From Thalassotalea profundi (GTDB lineage Bacteria > Pseudomonadota > Gammaproteobacteria > Enterobacterales > Alteromonadaceae), in the NCBI RefSeq assembly GCF_014653195.1, contig NZ_BNAH01000001.1:143323-207322 (forward strand): a DNA stretch of 64,000 bases. The letters run 5' to 3'. Under the pieces are notes generated by a model. That model had not been told where the DNA came from. It did no database searches and worked only from the letters and a program-made list of their open reading frames with translations. The translations under genes and the position numbers were made by a program. The stretch's first letter is position 1. The number at the start of each line of letters is the position of its first letter. Positions 16,508-25,191 of the stretch are shown here, one piece after another.

Positions 16508-17374
16508 ATGTATAAAATTTTATCAATACTTACATTGTCGCTTATTGCTACAACTGCCAATGCCAGCATTAGGCAGTATCAAGCTGATCTAGACAATTCT
16601 AAATGGCAATTGACTAACAACTCACGTTTAGAGTGTACTTTGGCTCATCAAATACCTAATTATGGTTTAGCTAAGTTTTATAGTCGTGCTGACCGCAATA
16701 TTAATATGGAATTTGAATTAGATATGCTGCGCTTGCCAGATAATTACTCGTTAGCAGAAGTACGATCTGTTGCACCAAAGTGGAAGCCTGGACAAGGGGG
16801 TTACACTATTGCCAATATGAAATTACATAAACAGTTTTCACCTGATCTGCCTAAAAAAGTTGCTTGGACTATGTTAAACGAACTTGAACAAGGTATGAGT
16901 CCAACGTTTTATTATAATGACTGGTATAGTGATAATGATAAAATATCGGTTGGTTTATCAAGTGCTAGCTTTAAAAAAGCCTATCAAAATTTTGTTGGTT
17001 GTGTTGGTAACTTATTAAATTATAATTTTGATGACATTGCTTATACCGTACTTAATTATCAATTCAATAGCGATGAACTAACTAAGGCTTCACGCAAAAG
17101 AATTGCTATGATCACTGAATATTTAAGTTTAGATTCAGAGCTTGAACTTGTTCTTGTTGATGCGTTTACAGATAGTTATGGTGGTCGCAGTCTTAACCAA
17201 ACAATTTCAGAAAAAAGAGCTGAAAAAATTAAAGAATATTTTATCGCCAGTGGCATAGACCCTGAACGTATTGCAGCTAAAGGCTATGGTGAAAAACGCC
17301 ATATCGCTTCGAATAATACCGTATTAGGTCGCGCTAAAAACAGACGTGTGGTTGTTCGGATGGAGCAGCCTTAA
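16508..17374 (+). CDS. motY: Sodium-driven flagellar motor protein MotY
   Basis: The T-ring protein of polar flagella that holds the PomAB/MotAB stator around the rotor. The 288-residue product has a signal peptide (cleaved near TANAS), an N-terminal MotY domain with RQYQADLDNSKW, and a C-terminal OmpA-like peptidoglycan-binding domain (about 170-288) with DSYGGRSLNQTISEKRA and RAKNRRVVV. Length matches Vibrio MotY. A FliA-type promoter precedes it and a strong terminator follows. No other flagellar gene is in the window, as is common for motY. Confidence 0.93.
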   Translation: MYKILSILTLSLIATTANASIRQYQADLDNSKWQLTNNSRLECTLAHQIPNYGLAKFYSRADRNINMEFELDMLRLPDNYSLAEVRSVAPKWKPGQGGYTIANMKLHKQFSPDLPKKVAWTMLNELEQGMSPTFYYNDWYSDNDKISVGLSSASFKKAYQNFVGCVGNLLNYNFDDIAYTVLNYQFNSDELTKASRKRIAMITEYLSLDSELELVLVDAFTDSYGGRSLNQTISEKRAEKIKEYFIASGIDPERIAAKGYGEKRHIASNNTVLGRAKNRRVVVRMEQP

Positions 17375-17413
17375 ATTAAATAATACAAAGCTGTGAATAA
17401 ATAATGCTCGCGC

Positions 17414-17444
17414 AGGCTACATTGTATAAATGTAGCCTTTTTTT
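17414..17444 (+). terminator. Terminator of motY
   Basis: A perfect 10-bp stem (AGGCTACATT/AATGTAGCCT) with a 5-nt loop, followed by seven T. It lies 40 bp past motY and just before the convergent cyclophilin gene. Confidence 0.9.
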
Positions 17445-17454
17445 GACGTATAAA

Positions 17455-18063
17455 TTAGTTTTCTTTCTCTTCATCTAAAACAAGCACTCTGATAATAGTG
17501 ATCATTTTTTTGGGAACTGTTGGATAACCTAAATTTTCACTATAACCTACTTCAACTTTAGACATAGCTTCAACAATATCGTAGCCCTCTATGACTTCTC
17601 CAAACACCGCGTATCCCCAAGAATTACCTGGATCTAAATTAGTATTGTCATTTAAATTTATGAAAAACTGATTGGTTGCTGAGTGTGCATCGTTAAGCTG
17701 TTTCGCCATGGCAATTGTGCCGATACTATTTTTTAATCCATTACCCGATTCATTAAAAATAGGCTCGTTAGGTATAACCTCACTATAATTAGTATTAAAC
17801 CCGCCTGCTTGAATAAGATAATCTTCTTCAATACGATGAATTAAGGTTTGATCATATTTACCTTGTGCAACATACCCTAAAAAGTTATCTACTGTAATTT
17901 TTGCTTTAACGCGATTGAGTTCAATAATGATTGAGCCCATTGTAGTTTCAACCCTTACTTTCGGGTAAAGGTTATTTGGTTGAATATATTGGCCTTGAGT
18001 ACTCGCTGCAAGAGTTTGAAACGACACTAATATACTTATAATAAATAATGAAATTCGGCGCAC
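17455..18063 (-). CDS. Secreted cyclophilin-type peptidyl-prolyl isomerase
   Basis: A 202-residue cyclophilin that speeds proline isomerisation during folding. The signal peptide ends near LAAS, so it works in the periplasm. Cyclophilin signatures are present: VETTMGSIIIELN, VDNFLGYVAQGKYD, TLIHRI, AMAKQLNDAHSATNQFFINL, and NSWGYAVFGEVIEGYDIVE. The active-site Arg is in HRIEEDYLIQAGGF, where the common F/Q pair is partly changed, so activity may be reduced. It is a single gene next to a tetR gene on the same strand, 86 bp away. Confidence 0.88.
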   Translation of the reverse strand: MRRISLFIISILVSFQTLAASTQGQYIQPNNLYPKVRVETTMGSIIIELNRVKAKITVDNFLGYVAQGKYDQTLIHRIEEDYLIQAGGFNTNYSEVIPNEPIFNESGNGLKNSIGTIAMAKQLNDAHSATNQFFINLNDNTNLDPGNSWGYAVFGEVIEGYDIVEAMSKVEVGYSENLGYPTVPKKMITIIRVLVLDEEKEN

Positions 18064-18148
18064 TTTTTTTCCTCTTTAAAGACTACAAACGTTATAAGGT
18101 ATTTATTTTCCCTTGTAAAACACAGTTCATATATTACTTTTTTAGTTG

Positions 18149-18733
18149 TTAGAATGGATAGTGAGTAAATATATCGTCAATCATTGTTTCAAGTTTGCTT
18201 TTATCATTGGTGATTTTAGCAAAAGTACGTAATCCAGTAATTTGAACTTGAATATAATTAGCGAGATCTTCAGCACTTTTATCTTGGCTTATTTGCCCTA
18301 AGTTTTGAGCTTCTTGGATTAATTTAACAAATTCACTGGCAATTTCATTTAAATGTGATTTGGTAATGTCGATAAGTTCTTGGTGTTCAGGTGTTAATTC
18401 GCTGATTGTTTTTGCCAACATACACATGCCATTGGGCGCGTTTTCTCGGGTGTCTAATACAAGTGCTTTTATAAAGGTGCTGAGTGCTTCAATAGGGCTA
18501 TTATACATTTGCTTACACTGATTAATTTGGTTCTTAGCCATATCTGTGTAATTTTTAAGAGCTTCTTTAAATAACCCTTCTTTACTGCCAAAAGCGGCGT
18601 AAATGCTACCTGGCCGCATATCTACTTCTTCTTGTAAATTGCGCATTGAAGTAGCGTGAAAGCCTTTATGCCAATAAAGGTTAGTGGCTAAATTTATCAC
18701 CGCTTGTCGGTCAAATTTTGCTTGTTTTGCCAT
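18149..18733 (-). CDS. TetR/AcrR-family repressor
   Basis: A 194-residue repressor with an N-terminal helix-turn-helix (about 10-55; core MRNLQEEVDMRPGSIYAAFGSKEGLF) and an alpha-helical ligand domain. Cys at NQCKQ and NGMCM in the ligand domain could sense electrophiles or oxidants, which is only a suggestion. It is divergent from an AhpD-like/FrnE-like pair. One operator lies at its own promoter and two in the promoter of the divergent genes, so it most likely represses both sides. Confidence 0.88.
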   Translation of the reverse strand: MAKQAKFDRQAVINLATNLYWHKGFHATSMRNLQEEVDMRPGSIYAAFGSKEGLFKEALKNYTDMAKNQINQCKQMYNSPIEALSTFIKALVLDTRENAPNGMCMLAKTISELTPEHQELIDITKSHLNEIASEFVKLIQEAQNLGQISQDKSAEDLANYIQVQITGLRTFAKITNDKSKLETMIDDIFTHYPF

Positions 18734-18755
18734 AATTAATGTTCTAAAAACAACT

Positions 18756-18769
18756 TGAACTGTCGTTCA
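18756..18769. promoter_or_regulatory. TetR operator, autoregulatory
   Basis: TGAAC-N4-GTTCA lies 23 bp before the tetR start codon. It has the same arms as the two sites nearer the divergent gene. Confidence 0.7.
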
Positions 18770-18880
18770 ATTGTAGTTTTTTATAATAATGAGGTAAAGC
18801 AAAACCTACTTATTCTTAACTTTGCTAATTCAAAATTAACTTAGCGATAAAGCAAAAAATCAAATGTAAATAATAATATT

Positions 18881-18917
18881 TGAGCAATCGTTCAAAAGTA
18901 AATTGAACGATCGTTCA
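18881..18917. promoter_or_regulatory. Paired TetR operators before the AhpD-like gene
   Basis: A perfect 14-bp palindrome TGAACGATCGTTCA (18904-18917) and an imperfect copy TGAGCAATCGTTCA (18881-18894). Their centres are 23 bp apart, about two helical turns, so two dimers could bind one face of the DNA. They lie about 100-140 bp before the plus-strand start codon. Confidence 0.75.
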
Positions 18918-19019
18918 TATTGCTTTATAGTGTCATTAATAAGTAAAAAATAACTACTTTTTTGTTATTACTAGTCACAATTAACCATGGTAAGTAAGTA
19001 GCCATTGATGGAGAATAAA

Positions 19020-19571
19020 ATGAGTCAATTTAAATTTCATACAATAGAAACAGCGCCTGAGGGTAGTAAAGAGATATTAAAAGGTGCTGAAAAACAAATA
19101 GGAGTTATTCCAGGTTTATATGCGGTAATGGCTGAGTCCCCTCAAATTTTACAAGCCTATACTCATTTACACCAAATGTTTACTGCAACCTCTTTTAATG
19201 CTGAAGAATTAACTGTGGTTTGGCAAACAATTAATGTAGAGCATGAATGTCATTATTGTGTGCCGGCACATACAGGAATTGCACATTCAATGAAGGTTGA
19301 TCCAACACTTACAGAAGCACTGCGAAGCCAAAGCGCTATGCCGACAGCTAAATTACAAGCTTTACATGATTTTACATTAGCGATGGTGCGTGAAAGAGGA
19401 AATGTCTCACAAGATCAAATGCAAGCTTTTTTTGATGCGGGTTATAGCCAACAACAAGTCTTAGAAATTATTTTAGGTCTATCACAAAAGGTGATTAGCA
19501 ATTATGTCAATCATGTAGCTGACACACCTGTAGATTCAATATTTGAAGCATTTTCTTGGACTAAAAAATAG
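19020..19571 (+). CDS. Carboxymuconolactone-decarboxylase/AhpD-fold protein
   Basis: A 183-residue protein of the AhpD-like fold. The redox pair CHYC (Cys77, Cys80) with His84 forms the ExxxCxxCxxxH-type site of alkyl-hydroperoxidase relatives, so a thiol-peroxidase or reductase role is more likely than lactone decarboxylation. The ATG at 19020 is preferred: TGGAG lies 6 nt before it, while upstream TTG/ATG codons have no ribosome site. Probably repressed by the divergent TetR protein. A FrnE-like gene follows 86 bp later with a hairpin in the gap, so they may be partly co-transcribed. Confidence 0.87.
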   Translation: MSQFKFHTIETAPEGSKEILKGAEKQIGVIPGLYAVMAESPQILQAYTHLHQMFTATSFNAEELTVVWQTINVEHECHYCVPAHTGIAHSMKVDPTLTEALRSQSAMPTAKLQALHDFTLAMVRERGNVSQDQMQAFFDAGYSQQQVLEIILGLSQKVISNYVNHVADTPVDSIFEAFSWTKK

Positions 19572-19581
19572 CACATTATAA

Positions 19582-19607
19582 AGGCTCCTTATATGATGAA
19601 GGAGCCT
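19582..19607 (+). terminator. Hairpin between the AhpD-like and FrnE-like genes
   Basis: A perfect 9-bp stem (AGGCTCCTT/AAGGAGCCT) with an 8-nt loop. There is no T run after it, so it could attenuate or stabilise rather than fully stop transcription. Confidence 0.4.
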
Positions 19608-19657
19608 AGATAAAGCTGTTTTGTCTGTCGTTATAAGTCAATCTAAAAGAGTTAATT

Positions 19658-20308
19658 ATGAGTGAGAAAATTAAACTAGATATTATTTCTGATGTGGTAT
19701 GTCCATGGTGCATTATTGGTTATAAACATTTAGAAGCGGCCATTGAAGAATTAAATTTGCAGGATAAGGTTGAGATTGAGTGGCAACCATTCGAGCTTAA
19801 CCCTGATATGTCATGTGAAGGTGAAGAGCTTCGTGAGCACGTTGCTAGAAAATATGGTTCTTCAACAGAGGACAGTGTTCGAGCAAGGGCTAATCTTACT
19901 CAGTTAGGTGCTGATTATGGTTTTAAGTTTGATTACTTCGATGGTATGAAAATTGTGAATACGCTGGATGCTCATATACTGCTTGATTACGCACACCAAG
20001 TAGACAAACAGACTGAGTTAAAAATGCGTCTGTTTTCAGCTTTTTTTACTGAACGTAAAGATATTTCAAAACGAGAAGTATTGATAGAAGAAGCCAAGGC
20101 AGTCGGTATATCGCCTGAACAATCACAAGCTGCATTAAATGATGTACAGTTAAAAGCGCGAGTTAAGTCTCTTGAATCTCAGTGGCAACAAATGGGGGTA
20201 TCAAGTGTTCCAACGGTTGTTTTTAATCGCACTAGTGCTTTAACGGGGGCTCAACCACAAGAAACATTTACTCAAGTTTTACGCGAACTCATGCAAGCTA
20301 AAAGTTAA
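19658..20308 (+). CDS. FrnE-like DsbA-family oxidoreductase
   Basis: A 216-residue thioredoxin-fold protein with the CPWC active site (Cys15, Cys18), a long helical insert and a cis-proline loop (GVSSVPTVVF). It has no signal peptide, so it acts in the cytoplasm, as FrnE proteins do. They are disulfide isomerase or reductase-like proteins linked to oxidative stress; the name comes from polyketide clusters and does not imply that role here. The upstream AhpD-like gene and the TetR repressor suggest a small thiol-stress unit. Confidence 0.87.
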   Translation: MSEKIKLDIISDVVCPWCIIGYKHLEAAIEELNLQDKVEIEWQPFELNPDMSCEGEELREHVARKYGSSTEDSVRARANLTQLGADYGFKFDYFDGMKIVNTLDAHILLDYAHQVDKQTELKMRLFSAFFTERKDISKREVLIEEAKAVGISPEQSQAALNDVQLKARVKSLESQWQQMGVSSVPTVVFNRTSALTGAQPQETFTQVLRELMQAKS

Positions 20309-20505
20309 TAATAAGTAGACAAGCCTAAATTATAACTCGAGCCTTTGCTAATGTAATGATTGTTAATGTAACGTTTCGATTTTTATTAAGGTAACTTCGA
20401 CTTATAATTGACAAGGTCAACGATGTAAAATGAAATGACTAATGCAATTAATAGGGTAAAATAGTGTGTTGTTAATTACTGTTAAAAGCAAATCACAAAA
20501 TAACT

Positions 20506-21774
20506 ATGACTACTCAATTGTTGCAAAGTCCCTCATTATTATGTTACTCACCGTTATCACAATATCAGAGCCTAGTTAATTCGAATAAAATAAGCTTTGA
20601 TCCCTCTCAGCAACAAGCGATTGAATTGTTACAGCAGTTGTATTTAAGTTTGCGAACAGTAAACCCGAAAAAATATAATGAAAATTTGAATACCGGTATT
20701 AAAGGTGTGTACTTATGGGGAAAGGTAGGGCGTGGTAAATCCTTCTTGATGGATTTATTGGTCAATGCTTTATTAAATACATCTGACAATACATCACCTC
20801 ATCACTTACCTCTAGCATTATGTAAGCGGCTACATTTTCATCATTTTATGCAAGATATTCATTATCAGTTAAAAGAATTGTCGGGGAAAGCAGAGCCTTT
20901 AAGGCTTATTGCGAAAGAATTTAGCAAGCATTACAAGGTATTATGTTTTGATGAGTTCTTTGTATCCGATATTGGTGATGCCATGTTGTTAGGTAATTTG
21001 CTTCAATACTTATTTGAACTAAATATTGTGGTTGTTAGTACGAGTAACTGCGCACCTAATGAACTTTATCGAAATGGTTTGCAGCGTGAACGTTTTTTAC
21101 CTGCAATTGCAGCAATTGAGCAATATATGCATGTTCTTCATTTATCGGGTGAACATGACCATAGGCAGCGCACATTAACTTATGTACAAAATTATTATGA
21201 ATTATCCAATTCAAGGGCAAAGCAAATTGAACTGCATCAATACTTATTAAATCAATATCGTTTAAAGTCGTCTGAAAAACACATTAAGTTATTAGGTAGA
21301 GAAATTGACATAGTTGCTCAAAATTTTGAAAAGGAGAATCACGCTATTTGCTTTGAATTCTCTGCTTTGTGTGAAGGCCCTCGTAGCCATTTTGATTATG
21401 TAGAACTGGCCAAGCAATTTAGCACTATTTTATTATTTAATGTGCCTCCTATGAGTGGACAAGCTTATGAAAGAATCAAAGCGAGGGGAACGGAAGATAA
21501 TGGGTCTAATATCAATGTATCGTCGGGGATAACTGGCGAACGAGAAGTGGTATTAGCTCCCATGGATGATGCCGTTAGGCGATTTATAGCATTAGTTGAT
21601 GAATGTTACGATAGGAATATTAATTTGGTGATAACGGCGTATGTTCCTCTGCATGAACTCTATAAGAGCGGTTCGTTAATGTTTGAATTTGAGAGAACTA
21701 AAAGTCGATTAACTGAAATGGCTTCACAAGAATATCTAGATAGAATATCAGCTACGAGTCTTAACCAATGTTAA
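20506..21774 (+). CDS. zapE: AFG1/ZapE-family ATPase
   Basis: A 422-residue AAA-type ATPase. Walker A is GKVGRGKS (72-79), preceded by GVYLWG; Walker B is VLCFDEFFVSD (Asp149-Glu150), and STSNCAPNELYRNGLQRERFLP is the family's sensor region. E. coli ZapE (375 residues) binds FtsZ and helps division under low oxygen and heat. This protein is longer and diverged, with extra sequence between about 52 and 62 and near 92-100, so it may be a second paralogue rather than the main ZapE. Family membership is clear; the division role is by homology. Confidence 0.75.
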   Translation: MTTQLLQSPSLLCYSPLSQYQSLVNSNKISFDPSQQQAIELLQQLYLSLRTVNPKKYNENLNTGIKGVYLWGKVGRGKSFLMDLLVNALLNTSDNTSPHHLPLALCKRLHFHHFMQDIHYQLKELSGKAEPLRLIAKEFSKHYKVLCFDEFFVSDIGDAMLLGNLLQYLFELNIVVVSTSNCAPNELYRNGLQRERFLPAIAAIEQYMHVLHLSGEHDHRQRTLTYVQNYYELSNSRAKQIELHQYLLNQYRLKSSEKHIKLLGREIDIVAQNFEKENHAICFEFSALCEGPRSHFDYVELAKQFSTILLFNVPPMSGQAYERIKARGTEDNGSNINVSSGITGEREVVLAPMDDAVRRFIALVDECYDRNINLVITAYVPLHELYKSGSLMFEFERTKSRLTEMASQEYLDRISATSLNQC

Positions 21775-21800
21775 ATAATAGAATAAGGTCATAAAAATTA

Positions 21801-22583
21801 ATGTTAAGAAACTCAGGTCAATTAAAAAATGAATACGATGATCAAGGTTACTTTGTTATTCGTAATTATTTTTCTGAAGATGAAATAGCAGCTTTGCGTA
21901 GAGTTATTTTAACGTTTCATGAGTTATGGAAAGAAGATAATCTCCAATTTTATCAAGAAGAGGCTTTTAACTCGTCATTAATTACGGGAAGCCAATATTT
22001 ATCATGTGCAGACCGGATTAAACTTTTTAATTTTATTAGTTCAACAAAGATAATGTACCTTGTGAATTCGCTGATTCCTATTAATCCAGCTTTTATGAAT
22101 ACGCAGTTGTTTTTTAATCCAGTGAGAATTGAACAAAAAGATTTTTGGCATAGAGACTGTCAATATGACCATGATTTAGCAGGACAAAAAATTGCGATAA
22201 CACATACCCAAGTTGTTCACCTTCGCGTGCCTTTATTTGATGAGTTGGGTATGGAGCTTGTGCCTGAAACACATAGACGATGGGACAATGAAGAAGAGTT
22301 TAATGTACGACAAGAAGAAAAGGGCAGAGTTAGTAGTGATGATCTTTCTACAGGCAAAAAAATTCCGTTGTCTGCAGGCGATATATTAGTATTTTCAGCT
22401 GATATGATTCACAGAGGTCTTTATGGGCTAGATAGGTTGGCGTTAGATATTTTAGTGTTTGATCCATCAGGTGATTTTGCTGATTACATTGATGATGATT
22501 GTTTACCAGACTCTTCAATGTTGAGTAAAATTACTAACCCAACATTGTTTGTTAATAGCATTAATTTAAAGGTAAAAAGCTAA
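21801..22583 (+). CDS. Phytanoyl-CoA dioxygenase (PhyH) family protein
   Basis: A 260-residue Fe(II)/2-oxoglutarate oxygenase. The iron triad is His117, Asp119 (FWHRDCQ) and His204 (MIHRGLYG), with Arg212 as the likely 2-oxoglutarate contact. Bacterial PhyH proteins hydroxylate varied small molecules (ectoine, antibiotics, alkylphosphonates); the sequence does not reveal the substrate. It begins 26 bp after the ATPase gene on the same strand, so the two may share a transcript although no functional link is known. Confidence 0.85.
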   Translation: MLRNSGQLKNEYDDQGYFVIRNYFSEDEIAALRRVILTFHELWKEDNLQFYQEEAFNSSLITGSQYLSCADRIKLFNFISSTKIMYLVNSLIPINPAFMNTQLFFNPVRIEQKDFWHRDCQYDHDLAGQKIAITHTQVVHLRVPLFDELGMELVPETHRRWDNEEEFNVRQEEKGRVSSDDLSTGKKIPLSAGDILVFSADMIHRGLYGLDRLALDILVFDPSGDFADYIDDDCLPDSSMLSKITNPTLFVNSINLKVKS

Positions 22584-22624
22584 GCTACGTTTACCTTAAA
22601 GCTACAGCTAAACAGTAATAAATG

Positions 22625-23506
22625 TTAATCAGTTTGTAGTGCTATTTTTGCCATTTTCATGATGCTTTCAAATGATTGTGCGCCTGCCATAAAAAGCCCG
22701 TTATGGCAGAACATGGCATCGCTAATACCGGTTACATCTTGAAGGGCTTTATCTGACAGGCCAGCCCATGTATGAGGTAATGACTTTTTATCATCAAATG
22801 AACCGGGTTCTATAGGTACCGCTTGAATTCGCCATTGGCCTGATTGAGAGGGGTAAATTATAAATAGAGCTTGTTCAGAAAATTCATGAACGGTGGTTTT
22901 CCATGGCGTATATTTATCTAAAACAATGATCCGAGGATCTTTAGCATTCTTAATAGCGTCAATGACTATCGATTTGGCATTAATGCCACCTTCGGCTCTT
23001 GCAATAAAGCGTTTTAATATACGCCCTGCAAAATTAACGGCTTCATTAAAACATGTGTCGTAATCAGTGTCTTCTTCCCATGTTGGGTTAAACATTGAAA
23101 TTGTTTGGCTAAGGCTAATGCCTTGGTATATACCTTCTACATGCCCGCAATCTATCGCGTCAATACATGATACTAAGTCTGTATCAACAGCATGGGCAAC
23201 TTCTTCGTTACCATTGCAAATTGCTATTCCATATTTCTGCCAAATTAAGCCAAAAGAAGAGTAAGGGATACCATTGTCACGTTTACCAGCTCCACCTCGT
23301 TGATGATGGTCAAAACGCCCTTTGTCAGGTGTGTATTCACCGCCGACATCAATTACTATATCTGCAGTATTGATAATTGCAGTGTCACGAGTACGTATCA
23401 GTTTAAAACTAGGAAAAATGTGCTGCAGTGCCGCTATACTGAAAACATCGTCAGCATGGAAATTACCATTATGAGTTACGATCGTTACATTTTTTGATTG
23501 AGTCAT
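22625..23506 (-). CDS. MYG1-family (UPF0160) DHH-like phosphoesterase
   Basis: A 293-residue member of the MYG1 family, whose eukaryotic members are 3'-5' RNA exonucleases. The metal site is in THNGNFHADDVF at the N terminus and GRFDHHQRGG near residue 80; the family pattern TWAGLSDKALQ and MFCHNGLFMAG is found near the C terminus. Length is normal for bacterial members. It converges with the PhyH gene (42 bp between stops) and stands alone. Confidence 0.88.
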   Translation of the reverse strand: MTQSKNVTIVTHNGNFHADDVFSIAALQHIFPSFKLIRTRDTAIINTADIVIDVGGEYTPDKGRFDHHQRGGAGKRDNGIPYSSFGLIWQKYGIAICNGNEEVAHAVDTDLVSCIDAIDCGHVEGIYQGISLSQTISMFNPTWEEDTDYDTCFNEAVNFAGRILKRFIARAEGGINAKSIVIDAIKNAKDPRIIVLDKYTPWKTTVHEFSEQALFIIYPSQSGQWRIQAVPIEPGSFDDKKSLPHTWAGLSDKALQDVTGISDAMFCHNGLFMAGAQSFESIMKMAKIALQTD

Positions 23507-23580
23507 TTATTTAATAATCTTTATTTTTGTTAATTTAATTGAAAGGTGTGGGATACAAGTAAAAGTTAAAATGTTAGGCA

Positions 23581-23925
23581 TTACTTACTAGTGGAAACTA
23601 GAGGTATTTTCATTACTTCTCTTTTAAGTATAGTTTTTGCAGCCTCTGGAGATATTTCATAAAACTCGTTAACGTGATTCTTTGAGTTAAAGTGCTTGCG
23701 TATTTCTTTTTTTACCATACATGGATTATCGCAAGGTAATGAAAAATAAATACTGTATTCACCAGGAGTTTGAGCTGAAAGTTCCTTAGCATAGTCTTCA
23801 GTATTTTTGGTGGTGCAACCAATTCTGATCACATTGGAGAAAATAGAATGGGTCATTATATAAACATTACCAAAAGAAACGTTATCTGTGGGTATGCTTT
23901 GCTGTGTTTCTTCTAGGGTGTTCAT
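23581..23925 (-). CDS. Small GIY-YIG/T5orf172-type nuclease-like protein
   Basis: A 114-residue protein that reads like the T5orf172/MUG113 branch of the GIY-YIG fold: VYIMTHSIFSNVIRIGCT stands for the GIY...YIG strands, followed by a helix with Ala-Lys-Glu-Leu, the strand YSIYFSLPC, and EFYEIS with the conserved Glu before a final helix. The usual first Tyr and the catalytic Arg context are altered, so it may bind rather than cut DNA. It is 74 bp upstream of the MYG1 gene on the same strand. Confidence 0.6.
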   Translation of the reverse strand: MNTLEETQQSIPTDNVSFGNVYIMTHSIFSNVIRIGCTTKNTEDYAKELSAQTPGEYSIYFSLPCDNPCMVKKEIRKHFNSKNHVNEFYEISPEAAKTILKREVMKIPLVSTSK

Positions 23926-24177
23926 ACTAATAAGTTGGCTCTTTGTGTAAATGAAGCATGAAAATAGCTATATTATTGAATCTAAAGCACTAGTTTATTG
24001 AATATAGTTAATTACTCTGACAGTTATTATATACATTTTTTCGTTATTTACTAAATAATGAATCATGATATGACGTATATTAAATTCATAGTAGCGCGTT
24101 TAAAATATTAGCGTAAAGAGTAATTAAAGCCCCAAAATTAGTTTCATCAGTTTAAGGGGGTAAATACAGCTTAACTT

Positions 24178-25185
24178 TTAAATAACAAGATTAGCATTTT
24201 CAGGCATACCTGAAAAATAGCTGTGTATATTATTAATCGTTGTTTCAGCAATTTTCGTTAATGCTTCTTTAGTAAAAAAAGCCTGATGACCCGTTATAAT
24301 AACGTTAGGAAATGTTTGTAATCTGGCAAATACATCATCTTCAATAAAGGTATCGGATAAGTTTTCAAAGAAAATTTCACTTTCTTCTTCGTAAACATCA
24401 ATACCTAAATATCCAACTTTTCTTAACTTAAGTGCTTTAATTATTGCTGATGTGTCTACAAGAGCGCCTCGACTAGTGTTAATCAGCATTACATTAGGCT
24501 TCATGTAACTGATGGTTTCACAATTGATAAGATGATGTGTTGCTGTTGTTAACGGACAGTGTAAAGAAATAATATCTGATTCTTTTAGCAATGTATTGAA
24601 ACCCACTTGGGTAAAACTATTGTCATTATGATTACTTTCAAGATTGGGATCATATACCAACACATTACAACCAAACCCGTTCATTATTTTTATAAATGCT
24701 TGCCCAATTTTACCCGCACCAATAACCCCCACATTTTTTCCGTGTAGATCAAATCCTAAAAGTCCGTCGAGGGAGTAATCATTTTCACGGACTCTATTAT
24801 GAGCCCTATGTATATTTCGGTTTAAATCTAATACCAAAGCACATGCATGCTCTGCCACTGCGTAGGGTGAATATTCAGGTACTCTGCATATAGGCATATT
24901 AAGCTTTTTTGCTGCCTGTAAATCCACATTATTAAAGCCTGCGCAACGCAATGCTACCAGCTTTATACCTTGCTCTTTTAATTGTTGTAATACTTTTGCA
25001 TTGATATTGTCGTTTACAAAGCAGCATACCACTTCAAACCCTTGAGCCATATAAGCGGTATCTTCATTTAAATGAGGTGATAGATATGAAATTTCTACAC
25101 TTTCTAATGGCGCGGACTGATGCTGGCCATTTAGATTGAAAAATTTTTCATCGTAAGCCTTGCTACTGTACATACATATTTTCAT
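24178..25185 (-). CDS. ldhA: D-lactate dehydrogenase (fermentative, LdhA type)
   Basis: Reduces pyruvate to D-lactate with NADH. The 335-residue protein follows E. coli LdhA closely along its length (ALRCAGFNNVDL, VIGAGKIGQ for NAD, SLHCPLTTATHHLI, NTSRGALVD, GHQAFFTKEAL). Catalytic Arg is in NTSRGA, Glu in IDVYEEE, and His in TGHQAF. The gene begins only 6 bp after the stop of the LOG-family gene, so the two form an operon. Together with cydABX nearby, it fits life with changing oxygen. Confidence 0.9.
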   Translation of the reverse strand: MKICMYSSKAYDEKFFNLNGQHQSAPLESVEISYLSPHLNEDTAYMAQGFEVVCCFVNDNINAKVLQQLKEQGIKLVALRCAGFNNVDLQAAKKLNMPICRVPEYSPYAVAEHACALVLDLNRNIHRAHNRVRENDYSLDGLLGFDLHGKNVGVIGAGKIGQAFIKIMNGFGCNVLVYDPNLESNHNDNSFTQVGFNTLLKESDIISLHCPLTTATHHLINCETISYMKPNVMLINTSRGALVDTSAIIKALKLRKVGYLGIDVYEEESEIFFENLSDTFIEDDVFARLQTFPNVIITGHQAFFTKEALTKIAETTINNIHSYFSGMPENANLVI

Positions 25186-25191
25186 GTAATG

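Noticed and set aside
19005..19020. Longer start for the AhpD-like protein at 19005 or 19008
   Set aside because: These codons overlap the GGAG that serves the ATG at 19020, and no ribosome site lies before them.
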